DNA of 29,520 nucleotides from NCBI RefSeq assembly GCF_937900395.1, contig NZ_CALCDX010000015.1:1-29520 (forward strand), written 5' to 3'. Positions 1 to 7,579 of this stretch are shown piece after piece (the stretch's first letter is position 1; every line of letters begins with the position of its first letter). The position numbers and the translations under genes are program-made. This DNA is from an uncultured Caulobacter sp. (lineage in GTDB: Bacteria > Pseudomonadota > Alphaproteobacteria > Caulobacterales > Caulobacteraceae). The notes beneath the pieces are model-generated. The model saw only the letters and a program-made list of their open reading frames with translations. It was not told where the DNA came from and did not search any database.

Positions 1-85
1 AAAGCGCCGTCATGTCGATGTTGTCCGGATTGTCAAACCACGCTCGCGAACGAAGCTTGGGGGCGGCGCCAGACGGAGACGACAT
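1..85 (-). CDS. Sugar-acid dehydratase, IlvD/Edd family (5' end only)
   Basis: Only the first 28 codons lie in the window; the gene continues beyond base 1. The minus-strand reading from an ATG at 85 gives an N-terminus containing RSRAWFDNPDNIDMTAL. I recognise this as the opening signature of the IlvD/Edd dehydratases that act on sugar acids (L-arabonate, D-xylonate), where a [R/S]RxWFDNPDxxDMTALYLER block starts the mature protein. The full enzymes are Fe-S dependent cytosolic dehydratases of the non-phosphorylative (Weimberg-type) pentose pathway. An AGGA ribosome-binding sequence sits about 6 nt before the ATG. The gene follows the alpha-galactosidase by 121 nt on the same strand and may be co-transcribed. 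The family call rests on about 17 residues; the exact substrate cannot be decided from them. Confidence 0.8.
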   Translation of the reverse strand, partial: MSSPSGAAPKLRSRAWFDNPDNIDMTAL

Positions 86-206
86 GGGTAGTCCTGCGAA
101 ATCTATGAGGGCGCTCGCCTTCAGCCGGGACACATGCCGACTTCGCGAACGCCTTTAGGATGATCTTGTCTGAGTATATGCCCGCCCGTGGAGCGTCAAT
201 TCGACC

Positions 207-2105
207 TCAACGCGTAAGCGCCGCATCTCCCCAGGTGACTGGATCGGCGTTGCCCTGCCCGCTTGTCCGCGCGACCAGTTCGATCAGCTTCACGCCCGAG
301 ACATCGACATCCAGCGTCTGCGCCGCCTGGCCCCATTTGGCCGGTTTCGAGCGCGCCAATCGCTTGCCATCGCCATAGACTTCGAAGGTCACAAAGCGCG
401 CCTTATCGGCGGCCGAGTCATCGACGCCGACGCTGGCGGTTAAGCGCCGGAAGCCCGCGTTGCGGACCTCCAAACGCGAATTGCCCAGGACGCCGATGCC
501 CGTGTCGAAGGCGCGTCCCGCGACCGCCAGCTCCTGGTCGAAGGGCGTCCGATCGGCCTGGGCCCCGCCCCAGCCACCGTAGCGCGGCCGCTCGCCAAAG
601 CCGCGCGTGTTGCGCCAGGGCAGCGGCGCGCGATGGATCATCGGGTCCGCGATCGGCGTGACCACGCCATCGACGGCGGGGTTCACCGCTCCGGGCTGCT
701 CGGACAGGAAGAGGCCATCGGCCAAGCGGCGCGCCCCTTTCGCCCGGAACAGCAGGGTTTGGCGCGGCTCCAGCTTGAACTTGCGCTCGCCCTGGAAGCG
801 GATCTGCTCACCGGTCCACAGGTTGGTCAGGTCGATGTCGGCCTTGGCCAGGAACTTCAGTTGCTCGGCCGTCAGCACCACCTCGAGCGGCGCGGAGGTT
901 CGATTGAAGATCGCCGCGGCCTTGTCGCCGCTGGCCAGAGTTTTCACGAAGATGGAGACGTCGTCGGAATCGTAAGCCAGCACCGCCTGGTTTCCGGCCG
1001 GATCCTGGTTCAGGGCGATGACGTCCTTCGCGCCCAGGATATCCAGTAGCGCCGGCGTCGCCTGGCGCAGGTCATAGCCGATCAGCAGCGGCGCGTTGAC
1101 CATGGCCCAAAGCGCGAAATGCGACCGCGCGGCCTCCAGATGGCTGACGTCGAAATCGCCCTTGCCGACGAACAGCATGTCCGGGTCGTTCCAGGTGCCC
1201 GGATGGGCGTAGAGCGGCCGGCGCGAGACGCTGTCGAGATTGTGCAGCATCCGCCCCCAGGTCGGCGAGATGTCCTCGCTGGTTCGCGACATGGCGCCCA
1301 CGTTCTTGCCCCACGACCGCACGTCGGCCGAACCCCAGATGCAGAGCGAGAAGACGAAGTCGCCGTCGGGATTGTGCTTGTCGAGCGCGCGGCCGACCTC
1401 TTCGTAGAGGTCGCGCACCTTGACGATGTCGGTGCGGCCCAGGGAGTCGATATCGATGATCGGCTCGAGCGCGCGGTACTGGCCGGCCTGAACGCGCTTG
1501 TCGCTGGCCGGCAGCCCGCGTACGCCGCAGCCGTCGACCTTGATCAGATCAAAGCCCCATTCGGCGAAGTAGAGGGCGATGTCCTGATCGACGTGGCCAT
1601 AGAGCCCGACCTCGCGTTCGGCCACGTTGCCTTCCGGCTGGTTGGGGAAGGTCGAGGTGAACACCTGGCCGCAGCTGTTGCGGCCAATGTCGGAATAGAT
1701 CCCGGCCTTCAGCCCCATGCCGTGGAGGCGGTCGGTCAGCGGCCGGAAGCTGGTCGCCCCGTCCGGCGTCGCCGCCGACGGAAAGCGGGCGGCGCGGGCG
1801 ATCATGCGGCCGTCCGACTCCCGCCGCTTCAGCCACCAGCCGTCGTCGAGGTTCACATAGCGATAGCCCTTGGCGGCCAGTCCGGTGTCCACCAGGGCCT
1901 GGGCCGAGCCCATGACCTTTTCCTCGTCCAGATCGCTGGTGAAGGCGTTCCAGCTGTTCCAGCCCATTGGCGGCGTCTGGGCCGCGGCGCGACTATAGGC
2001 GCTCCAGCGGCCGGTCGCCGCCAGAGGATCGGCCAAGGCGACGCCGGAGGCCGACGCCAGGAGAACCGCGGCCAGAGCCGCGCTCGCGCGCGAACGCCAT
2101 TTCAT
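207..2105 (-). CDS. Secreted GH27 alpha-galactosidase with NPCBM-like C-terminal domain
   Basis: The 632-residue protein hydrolyses terminal alpha-galactosides, or beta-L-arabinopyranosides as some GH27 members do, probably in the periplasm or outside the cell. A signal peptide ends near A25 (VALA-DP). The GH27 barrel shows PPMGWNSWNAF (about 45-55), YVNLDDGWW (83-91), the nucleophile motif KVDGC with D191, and the acid/base region RTSEDISPTW with D278, then NDPDML. A beta-sandwich domain follows, and the last ~140 residues (containing FDTGIGVLGNSRLEVRN) resemble an NPCBM carbohydrate-binding module. I chose the ATG at 2105 because GAGGAG lies 7 nt upstream; the in-frame ATG at 2111 would sit almost on the Shine-Dalgarno sequence. 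The gene follows the esterase by 31 nt, so an operon is likely. Family assignment is firm; the natural substrate (galactomannan, xyloglucan or arabinogalactan side chains) is inferred. Confidence 0.93.
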   Translation of the reverse strand: MKWRSRASAALAAVLLASASGVALADPLAATGRWSAYSRAAAQTPPMGWNSWNAFTSDLDEEKVMGSAQALVDTGLAAKGYRYVNLDDGWWLKRRESDGRMIARAARFPSAATPDGATSFRPLTDRLHGMGLKAGIYSDIGRNSCGQVFTSTFPNQPEGNVAEREVGLYGHVDQDIALYFAEWGFDLIKVDGCGVRGLPASDKRVQAGQYRALEPIIDIDSLGRTDIVKVRDLYEEVGRALDKHNPDGDFVFSLCIWGSADVRSWGKNVGAMSRTSEDISPTWGRMLHNLDSVSRRPLYAHPGTWNDPDMLFVGKGDFDVSHLEAARSHFALWAMVNAPLLIGYDLRQATPALLDILGAKDVIALNQDPAGNQAVLAYDSDDVSIFVKTLASGDKAAAIFNRTSAPLEVVLTAEQLKFLAKADIDLTNLWTGEQIRFQGERKFKLEPRQTLLFRAKGARRLADGLFLSEQPGAVNPAVDGVVTPIADPMIHRAPLPWRNTRGFGERPRYGGWGGAQADRTPFDQELAVAGRAFDTGIGVLGNSRLEVRNAGFRRLTASVGVDDSAADKARFVTFEVYGDGKRLARSKPAKWGQAAQTLDVDVSGVKLIELVARTSGQGNADPVTWGDAALTR

Positions 2106-2136
2106 ACGCATACTCCTCGAAACTTGGTCGTTGCGC

Positions 2137-3237
2137 TCAGCGCGCCTGGAGGTTGTTGCCGAAGAACGGCAGCACATAATCCTGGAACCGGGTCGCTACG
2201 TCGCTGGTGTGATCGCCCGGATAGATCTCGAAGCTGTTGGCCAGGCCGTAGCGGTCGAAGACCTCGTGCAGCTTGGTCGCGTCGTCCTTCAGGCCGTCGC
2301 GGTCGCCAACGTCCATCGAGATCGCCTTATAGCGCCGCAGATTGCCGATATACTGGTCGACAAAGGCTAGGGGCGCATTGGCCGCCCACTTGGCAAGGAC
2401 GTCCGTCCGCACCGCGCCGTTCTCGACCGGCAAGTCCAGATAGAGCGGCGGGCGCTTGGGGTTGGGCGACCAGGCGGCGGCCGTCGCCAGTTGGGCGCGC
2501 AGACCCCAGGGCAACTTGGCCGCCTCCTCCGGGGTCTTGATCGCGGCCAGGGTCGCGGCCGCTTCGGGGTCAACCTTGCCCGGCTCGCGGGGCGACAGGC
2601 AGCACGGGCTCATCAGGTAGAGCGCCCCGAACACGTCGGCGTGGCGCATGCCGATGCGGCTGGCCCCATATCCGCCCATCGAGTGCCCAACTAGCCCGCG
2701 ACTCTCGCGCTTGGCGAGGGTGCGATAGTGCTGGTCGACATAGGCGACGAGATCGCGGGAGACGAAGGTCTCGAAGTCGCCGGTCGTGACCGAACTCGAA
2801 TACATCGAGCCGTTGTGCAGGGTCTTGCTGTCAGGCAGCACGACGATCATCTCGGCCACGCCCTTGCCGAAGGCGCCCTCGATGGTCTGGGGTACGTGGA
2901 TTTCGCGGCTCCACTGCTCGGCGCCGATGGAATAGCCGTGCAGGGCGTAGACGACCGGATAGCGCTTCTTCGGATTGGCGGCGTAGCCCGGCGGCAAGAC
3001 CACCAGCACGTCGCGGTCGGCGCTCTCGCCTTCCAGATTGCCCTCGATGGCGACGGAATGAACCTTGATGCGCTCGATGGTGACAGGCTTGGCGCCCGTC
3101 ACCACGGGCGGAGCCTTCGTGCCGACTTGAGCCAGAACAGTCGCGGGCGTCGCCAGCACGCAGGCCGCCATCATGAGCGCGCGGAGTCGATCGTGGCGAG
3201 CCCTCTGTTTCGAGTCCTGCTGATTATACGTCGCCAT
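2137..3237 (-). CDS. Secreted CE1-type esterase (putative esterase, alpha/beta hydrolase)
   Basis: The 366-residue protein has an N-terminal signal segment (hydrophobic stretch about 20-36, VLA-Q) and an esterase D / CE1 type alpha/beta hydrolase domain. Visible features are VVYALHGYS (oxyanion region, about 95-103), the nucleophile elbow GHSMGG with S186, an acidic residue near D312 (DRDGLKDD), and H343 in GDHTSD. Family members cleave feruloyl or acetyl esters from arabinoxylan, but S-formylglutathione-hydrolase-like and trehalose-mycolyl-like proteins share the fold. The secretion signal and the glycosidase neighbours favour a hemicellulose esterase. I chose the ATG at 3237 because GGAGG lies 5 nt upstream and the signal peptide starts there; the open frame upstream runs into the promoter region and has no such signal. 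It is the first gene of a minus-strand unit with the alpha-galactosidase. Confidence 0.88.
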   Translation of the reverse strand: MATYNQQDSKQRARHDRLRALMMAACVLATPATVLAQVGTKAPPVVTGAKPVTIERIKVHSVAIEGNLEGESADRDVLVVLPPGYAANPKKRYPVVYALHGYSIGAEQWSREIHVPQTIEGAFGKGVAEMIVVLPDSKTLHNGSMYSSSVTTGDFETFVSRDLVAYVDQHYRTLAKRESRGLVGHSMGGYGASRIGMRHADVFGALYLMSPCCLSPREPGKVDPEAAATLAAIKTPEEAAKLPWGLRAQLATAAAWSPNPKRPPLYLDLPVENGAVRTDVLAKWAANAPLAFVDQYIGNLRRYKAISMDVGDRDGLKDDATKLHEVFDRYGLANSFEIYPGDHTSDVATRFQDYVLPFFGNNLQAR

Positions 3238-3284
3238 CCCGTCCTCCCTGGCCGCCGCCTGAGCGTATCGCTCGGCGATCTCGA

Positions 3285-3298
3285 TGTGAGCGTTACCT
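3285..3298. promoter_or_regulatory. Candidate LacI/XylR-type operator A
   Basis: TGTGAGCGTTACCT lies 48 bp upstream of the esterase start. It matches 11 of 14 positions of TGTTAGCGCTACCA, the motif I recall for the Caulobacter XylR repressor, and resembles the sites at 7388-7401 and 17994-18007. The comparison is from memory and no matrix was scored. Confidence 0.42.
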
Positions 3299-3301
3299 TT
3301 T

Positions 3302-3317
3302 GTCCGTTTAAACGGAC
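3302..3317. promoter_or_regulatory. Perfect 16-bp palindrome in the divergent promoter region
   Basis: GTCCGTTTAAACGGAC is a perfect palindrome between the divergent esterase and arabinofuranosidase genes. It starts 4 bp after candidate operator A. Further dyads lie at 3373-3393 (CGTGAAA, 7-nt spacer, TTTCACG) and 3423-3437 (TCGACCT, A, AGGTCGA), the last only about 30 nt before the arabinofuranosidase ATG. The whole 3238-3468 interval holds no credible gene and is best read as a shared control region. The binding protein is unknown. Confidence 0.5.
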
Positions 3318-3468
3318 TCGCGTCAATCGCCTTTCCGCGGTCTTCGCTCGGATCCTCAACGCCAAAGAGGAACGTGAAACGCGCGTTTTCACGCAAAAAT
3401 CAGACTCGCCTGCCCCGCTTCATCGACCTAAGGTCGAATAAAATACACAGAGTAATAGGGAGGGTTCG

Positions 3469-5541
3469 ATGCGTTATAGACTGATCGCCAGCGCCTGCTT
3501 AGTCTGGACTCTAGCAGGCGCGGCAGGGGCGGCGCCGACCACGCCGATCAAGGTGGATATCGACGGGACTCGTCGCTCGGCGGCGGTGACCAAATACGAA
3601 TATGGCATGTTCATCGAGCCGATCGGCGGCCTGGTGGCCCGCACGCTCTGGGCCGAGATGCTGGACGACCGCAAGTTCTACTATCCGGTGGTCCCGCAGG
3701 CTCGGGATACCCCGCCACCGATGAACGCCGAGGGGCGGCCGGGCGTCTCGTACCGCAAGTGGCGTCCTATCGGCGGCGCCGATGTCGTCGCGATGGACAC
3801 CAAGGCGCCCTATGTCGGCGCCCAGACCCCGACCGTCGCGGTGGACGCCGCCACTAAGCGCGGCCTGTCCCAGTCCGGGATCGGCCTCGCCAAGGGCAAG
3901 CGTTATGACGGCTATGTCCAGCTCTCGGGCGACGCCGGCGCCAAGGTCGAGGTCACCCTGGTCTGGGGACCTGGCGCAGCGGACCGCCAGACGGTCAGCC
4001 TGGCGGCGCCCAGCGCCGAGTGGAGACGCGCCGACTTCAGCTTCACTCCGACCGCCGACGCGACCGACGCGCGACTGGAGATCACCGGCCAGGGCCAGGG
4101 CCAGTTCAAGATCGGCGCGGTCTCTCTGATGCCGTCGGACAACATTCGCGGCTGGCGCGCCGACACGACCGCCATCGCCAAGTCCCTAAACTCCGGCTTC
4201 TGGCGCCTGCCCGGCGGCAATTTCCTGTCCGACTGGGACTGGCATAGCGCGATCGGCCCGCGCGACAAGCGCCCGCCGATGTTCGACCACGCCTGGAGCG
4301 CCATGCAGCCCGATGACATCGGCATGGACGAATGGCTGGACCTGACGAAGATCATCGGCGTCGAGCCCTACATCACCGTCAACGCGGGTCTGGGCGACGC
4401 CAACTCGGCCGCCGAGGAAGTCGAGTACATCAACGGCCCGGCGACCAGTCACTGGGGCGCCAAACGCGCCGCCAACGGCCATCCCGAGCCTTATCGCGTG
4501 AAGTTCTGGAACATCGGCAACGAGCCCTACGGCTGGTGGCAGATCGGCAAGACCTCGCTCGACTACTACATGATCAAGCACAACCACTTCGCCGCTGCGA
4601 TGCGCGCCGTGGATCCCAGCATCACCCTGATCGCCTCGGGCGCCATGCCCGACCAGTTGCACCCACGCGACGTGAAGGAGAACCCCACGCTGGAGAGCAT
4701 CGCCCACAAGTTCGGAACCGAAGAGGACTGGACCGGCGGTTTTCTGGCCAAGGCCTGGGGCAATTTCGACGGCATTTCCGAGCATTGGTACGACCGGCCC
4801 GAGGAGCGTCCCAACGCCCCCGCCGACATCGAGCTGATGGAGTGGGCCCGCTCGCCGTCGAACCACGTCCGGATGAAGGCCGAGGAGTGGAAGATCTACC
4901 AGTCGCGCTTCCCGGCGATGAAGGACAAGAACATCTTCCTGTCGATCGACGAGTACGCCTATTTCGGCCAGGTCAATCTGAAGTCCTCGCTGGCCTACGC
5001 CATGGTGCTGCAGGAGATGCTGCGCCATACCGACTTCCTGACCATGTCGGCCTTCACGACGGGCGCCTCGACCATGGACATCACGCCGACGACCTCGACG
5101 CTCAACGCCACGGGACTGGTGTTCAAGCTCTACGGCGAGCGGTTCGGGGCGGGCGTGACGCCGTTGGCGGTCGACGGACAGTCGCCCCAGCCCGCCCCGC
5201 AATACGTGGTCGGCTCGGCCCATCCGCAGGTTCGCGCTGGCAGTTCCACCTATCCGCTGGACGTGATCGCGGGCCTCAGCCCGGATGGCAAGGCGCTACG
5301 CATCGGGGTGGTCAACGCCACCTTCGACACCCAGACGGTCGCCCTGAACCTGAAGGCGCTCAAGGCCAAGAGCGCGGGCCGCAAGTGGGTCCTGACGGGC
5401 GCGTCGCTGAAGGCCGAGAACAAGGTCGGCCAGCCGGCGGGCGTCACCATCGCCGAAAGCGCCGCCAAGCTGTCAGGCGGTCGCCTGACGGCGGCGGCGA
5501 CCTCGGTCACGGTGTTCGAGTTCCCGCTCGACGGGCGGTGA
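3469..5541 (+). CDS. Secreted GH51 alpha-L-arabinofuranosidase
   Basis: The 690-residue protein removes L-arabinofuranosyl side chains from arabinoxylan or arabinan. A signal peptide ends near residues 21-22 (AGAAGA-A). The N-terminal catalytic-domain strand (KYEYGMFIEPIGG, 42-54) is interrupted by an inserted carbohydrate-binding-like beta domain (about 95-222). The barrel then continues with FWRLPGGNFLSDWDW (244-258). The acid/base is E352 in WNIGNEPYGWW and the nucleophile is E495 in LSIDEYAYFG, both in the usual clan GH-A order. A C-terminal beta domain closes the protein. The ATG is preceded by AGGGAGGG with 4 nt spacing. The gene is transcribed alone, facing the esterase/alpha-galactosidase unit, and ends 33 nt from the convergent cupin gene. 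The family call is strong; linkage preference cannot be read from sequence. Confidence 0.94.
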   Translation: MRYRLIASACLVWTLAGAAGAAPTTPIKVDIDGTRRSAAVTKYEYGMFIEPIGGLVARTLWAEMLDDRKFYYPVVPQARDTPPPMNAEGRPGVSYRKWRPIGGADVVAMDTKAPYVGAQTPTVAVDAATKRGLSQSGIGLAKGKRYDGYVQLSGDAGAKVEVTLVWGPGAADRQTVSLAAPSAEWRRADFSFTPTADATDARLEITGQGQGQFKIGAVSLMPSDNIRGWRADTTAIAKSLNSGFWRLPGGNFLSDWDWHSAIGPRDKRPPMFDHAWSAMQPDDIGMDEWLDLTKIIGVEPYITVNAGLGDANSAAEEVEYINGPATSHWGAKRAANGHPEPYRVKFWNIGNEPYGWWQIGKTSLDYYMIKHNHFAAAMRAVDPSITLIASGAMPDQLHPRDVKENPTLESIAHKFGTEEDWTGGFLAKAWGNFDGISEHWYDRPEERPNAPADIELMEWARSPSNHVRMKAEEWKIYQSRFPAMKDKNIFLSIDEYAYFGQVNLKSSLAYAMVLQEMLRHTDFLTMSAFTTGASTMDITPTTSTLNATGLVFKLYGERFGAGVTPLAVDGQSPQPAPQYVVGSAHPQVRAGSSTYPLDVIAGLSPDGKALRIGVVNATFDTQTVALNLKALKAKSAGRKWVLTGASLKAENKVGQPAGVTIAESAAKLSGGRLTAAATSVTVFEFPLDGR

Positions 5542-5552
5542 GCTTGCAAGGA

Positions 5553-5575
5553 GGGCGTCGGCTGGTCCGGCGCCC
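5553..5575. terminator. Hairpin between convergent genes
   Basis: GGGCGTCGG, loop CTGGT, CCGGCGCCC forms a 9-bp stem with one G-U pair. It lies between the arabinofuranosidase stop and the cupin gene stop, overlapping the latter by one base. No T-run follows on either strand, so a bidirectional terminator role is plausible but unproven. Confidence 0.4.
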
Positions 5576-6609
5576 TACCCGCCCCGCAGCGTCCGCATGA
5601 CGAAGGCGCGGATGCGGCCATAGGCCTCGCCCGCCAGAGAGCCCAGCGCGCCGCGCTTGTCTTCCGGCAAGTGCGCCAGCGGATGGCCGTCGGGTCGGAA
5701 GACATAGTGGTCGAAGAAAGCCCGCCAGGCTTTGCGCTCCGCCTCGGGGCGCTCGGCCAGGGTGATCATCGCCAACATCATCGCGGCATAGGGCGCGTCC
5801 GGCCCCATCGCGAAGCCATCCCACCAGTAATTGACCAGCAGGTTGCGCGGCTCCAGCGCCTCGACCTGATGCCACCACAGCTTGGGCAGATAGAGGCCAT
5901 CGCCGGGCTCAAGCTCGACGGCCAGGGCGCGGGCCTTGGCGCCGGCAAAACGGGGATAGCGGGGATCGTCCGGCGGCGCCCCGGCGGCCAGCGAAACCGG
6001 CTGCCCGGCCATGGTGTGGTCGATCGGACCGACATAGAGGTCGCCGATCGCGTCCGGCGGATAGAGCGTGAAGCGTCGACGCCCCGCAACCACGCAGGCC
6101 AGGTTGTCGAAGGCGTCATAGTGGCACGCCACGCGGCTGGCGTTGCCCAGCCACACCCTCGGCCGAGCCGTCTGCGGCAAGAAGCTGACCGGGTTCTCCG
6201 TCGCCAAGGCTGGGAAGTAGTCGTCGGCCGGCAAGGACCCCAGATAGACGCTGTCCAGGGACGGATCGGCGGCGGCCGCGCCGATGCGCTGCAGGGCCTC
6301 CCCGGCGGTCAGGGTCTCGCGCCGGAAGTTGAAGCCTTCGAGGTCCTCGCCGTAGTCGTAACGTCCGGCGATCGCCGGCGCGCCGATGAAGGCCTCGCCA
6401 GAGCGGCCGGCGTCGAGACGCGACAGATAGGCGACCAGCGGATCCCAGCCCCGCGCCGCCTCCCGACTTACCGGCCAGGGGCGGCAGACGCCGCGCAGCA
6501 CAACGGGCTCGCAGGCGCTCATGATCTGACGGTTGAACGCCGCCGGGTCCAGGCCCGCCAGCGCTTCGGCCTCGACGACGCGCATTCGCGCCGCCGCGTT
6601 CGCCGTCAC
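5575..6609 (-). CDS. JmjC/cupin_8-type Fe(II) dioxygenase-like protein
   Basis: The 344-residue cytosolic protein has a cupin_8 (JmjC, FIH-like) fold. The iron-binding triad is visible: H163 and D165 in CHYDAFDNL and H247 in LPKLWWHQVEAL, with GRRRFTLYPPD (176-186) and PGDGLYLP (235-242) between them as expected for the family. Known relatives hydroxylate amino-acid side chains of proteins using 2-oxoglutarate. The members found beside TonB-dependent receptors and SapC in Caulobacter-like bacteria have no established substrate as far as I know. The start is a GTG whose GTGA overlaps the SapC stop codon, so translation is likely coupled. An ATG eight codons in (6585) is an alternative. It forms a two-gene unit with SapC, divergent from the receptor. 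Confidence 0.87.
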   Translation of the reverse strand: MTANAAARMRVVEAEALAGLDPAAFNRQIMSACEPVVLRGVCRPWPVSREAARGWDPLVAYLSRLDAGRSGEAFIGAPAIAGRYDYGEDLEGFNFRRETLTAGEALQRIGAAAADPSLDSVYLGSLPADDYFPALATENPVSFLPQTARPRVWLGNASRVACHYDAFDNLACVVAGRRRFTLYPPDAIGDLYVGPIDHTMAGQPVSLAAGAPPDDPRYPRFAGAKARALAVELEPGDGLYLPKLWWHQVEALEPRNLLVNYWWDGFAMGPDAPYAAMMLAMITLAERPEAERKAWRAFFDHYVFRPDGHPLAHLPEDKRGALGSLAGEAYGRIRAFVMRTLRGG

Positions 6610-7289
6610 GCGGCCAGCCTGTCGTTGCGCAGCGCCGCCAGGCGGGAGAGCTGCTTCAGCGAGCCGGTCATGGCGTAAGCCAGCTGCAGTTGGCCGCTCC
6701 GGAACAGCTGCAAGGCGGCCGCGTCGTCGAGCTCGCCCAGAGCATCCAAACTGACGGTATAGAGCCCGCCGAGGCTGAGGCTGCGGCCGTCGTCGAACGA
6801 CAGGTCGATGTCGATCGGCTCGACCAGCTTGTGGGCCAGCAGCACCTTGATAAGGTCGTCGGTCTCGCGCACGCCGGCCTGCAGGCGGCCCAGGGCTTGC
6901 TGGACGCGACGGGCGGCCTGGGTCGGTTGACCGTCGCTCTCGAACAAGGCCGGACCACGTCCGGTCGCGAAGCGCGGATGCGCGGGGTCGACCAGAACCT
7001 CGCTCTCGGGGCCGACGAAGAAACCCTGGCGCTCCAGGTCCAGCGGCTGGAACAGGCGCGCGCCGCCCTCGGTGGCGTCCAGCAGGTTCTCGCCAGGTTC
7101 GAAGCCAAACATCGCGCCGGCGTAGAACTGGCCGGTCTCGGCGTTCTTGGTCAGGAAGATCGGGCAGGCCGCCGCGGCCGCCGCGAATTCGGACGCCACG
7201 ATCTGGACGAAGTGCGGCCGCCGCCCGGGCAGGTCCCCCAGGCGCATGCCCGCGTGATCGTGCGCATTTAGCTCTTCCAGGTCCGCCAA
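6606..7289 (-). CDS. SapC family protein
   Basis: The protein of about 227 residues matches SapC, a family named after an S-layer-associated gene. The recognisable parts are the opening LEELNAHDH, then HFVQIVASEF, PIFLTKNAETGQFYAGAMFG and the central VGPESEVLVD. No signal peptide or membrane segment is seen and the biochemical role is unknown. In alphaproteobacteria it is often encoded with a cupin_8 protein, a tryptophan-halogenase-like protein and a TonB-dependent receptor; all four are here. I place the start at a TTG (7289) because GGGGAGG lies 5 nt upstream and this restores the family's usual short N-terminus. An upstream TTG at 7331 would add 14 residues without a ribosome-binding signal. 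The stop overlaps the cupin start. Confidence 0.83.
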   Translation of the reverse strand: MADLEELNAHDHAGMRLGDLPGRRPHFVQIVASEFAAAAAACPIFLTKNAETGQFYAGAMFGFEPGENLLDATEGGARLFQPLDLERQGFFVGPESEVLVDPAHPRFATGRGPALFESDGQPTQAARRVQQALGRLQAGVRETDDLIKVLLAHKLVEPIDIDLSFDDGRSLSLGGLYTVSLDALGELDDAAALQLFRSGQLQLAYAMTGSLKQLSRLAALRNDRLAA

Positions 7290-7387
7290 GGCTTCCTCCC
7301 CTCGCCCCTTGTTCCCAGGACGATACCTCAACCCACGATCACACGCCGCGAATTATGGGGCAATAATAACACCGACAAAATATCCAT

Positions 7388-7401
7388 TGATACCGCTACC
7401 T
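7388..7401. promoter_or_regulatory. Candidate LacI/XylR-type operator B
   Basis: TGATACCGCTACCT lies between the divergent SapC and TonB-dependent receptor genes, 98 bp from the SapC start and 178 bp from the receptor start. It matches 11 of 14 positions of the motif recalled for XylR and resembles operators A and C. A partial copy (GCGTTACC) follows at 7406-7413. Confidence 0.4.
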
Positions 7402-7449
7402 TTGCGCGTTACCGTCCTCGCATAACAACAATACGCAGGGAGGAATAAG

Positions 7450-7491
7450 ATGCGCCAGGATGGCATAGGCCTACCTAAATCCCTTCCCTGA
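7450..7491 (+). CDS. Possible 13-codon leader peptide upstream of the receptor
   Basis: An ATG at 7450 is preceded by GGGAGGA with about 6 nt spacing, a Shine-Dalgarno sequence as good as those of the large genes nearby. It opens a frame encoding MRQDGIGLPKSLP and stops at 7489-7491, 88 nt before the receptor start. Two hairpins follow in the leader. It could be a regulatory upstream ORF, or a leftover translational start. There is no homology evidence for such a short peptide. Confidence 0.35.
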   Translation: MRQDGIGLPKSLP

Positions 7492-7502
7492 ATAAGAAAT
7501 TC

Positions 7503-7545
7503 GAGACGCATCGCGATCTCGGATCACCCGGCGCTGCATCGCCGG
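7503..7545 (+). promoter_or_regulatory. Two hairpins in the receptor mRNA leader
   Basis: The first stem pairs GAGACGC (7503-7509) with GCGATCTC (7513-7520), leaving one bulged A. The second pairs CCGGCG (7528-7533) with CGCCGG (7540-7545) around the loop CTGCAT. They lie between the short leader ORF and the receptor's AGGAGGGG ribosome-binding site. There is no T-run after either, so they are not ordinary terminators. Confidence 0.35.
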
Positions 7546-7579
7546 CAAAGAGTCATCCATAACCTCAGGAGGGGAAACG

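Noticed and set aside
103..118. TGAGGGCGCTCGCC ahead of the dehydratase as a fourth XylR-like site.
   Set aside because: Only about 8 of 14 positions agree with the recalled motif, which is weak in GC-rich DNA.
3238..3396. N-terminal extension of the esterase frame up to 3396.
   Set aside because: It would place coding sequence over the palindromes and operator candidate and bury the signal peptide. The ATG at 3237 has a clear ribosome-binding site.
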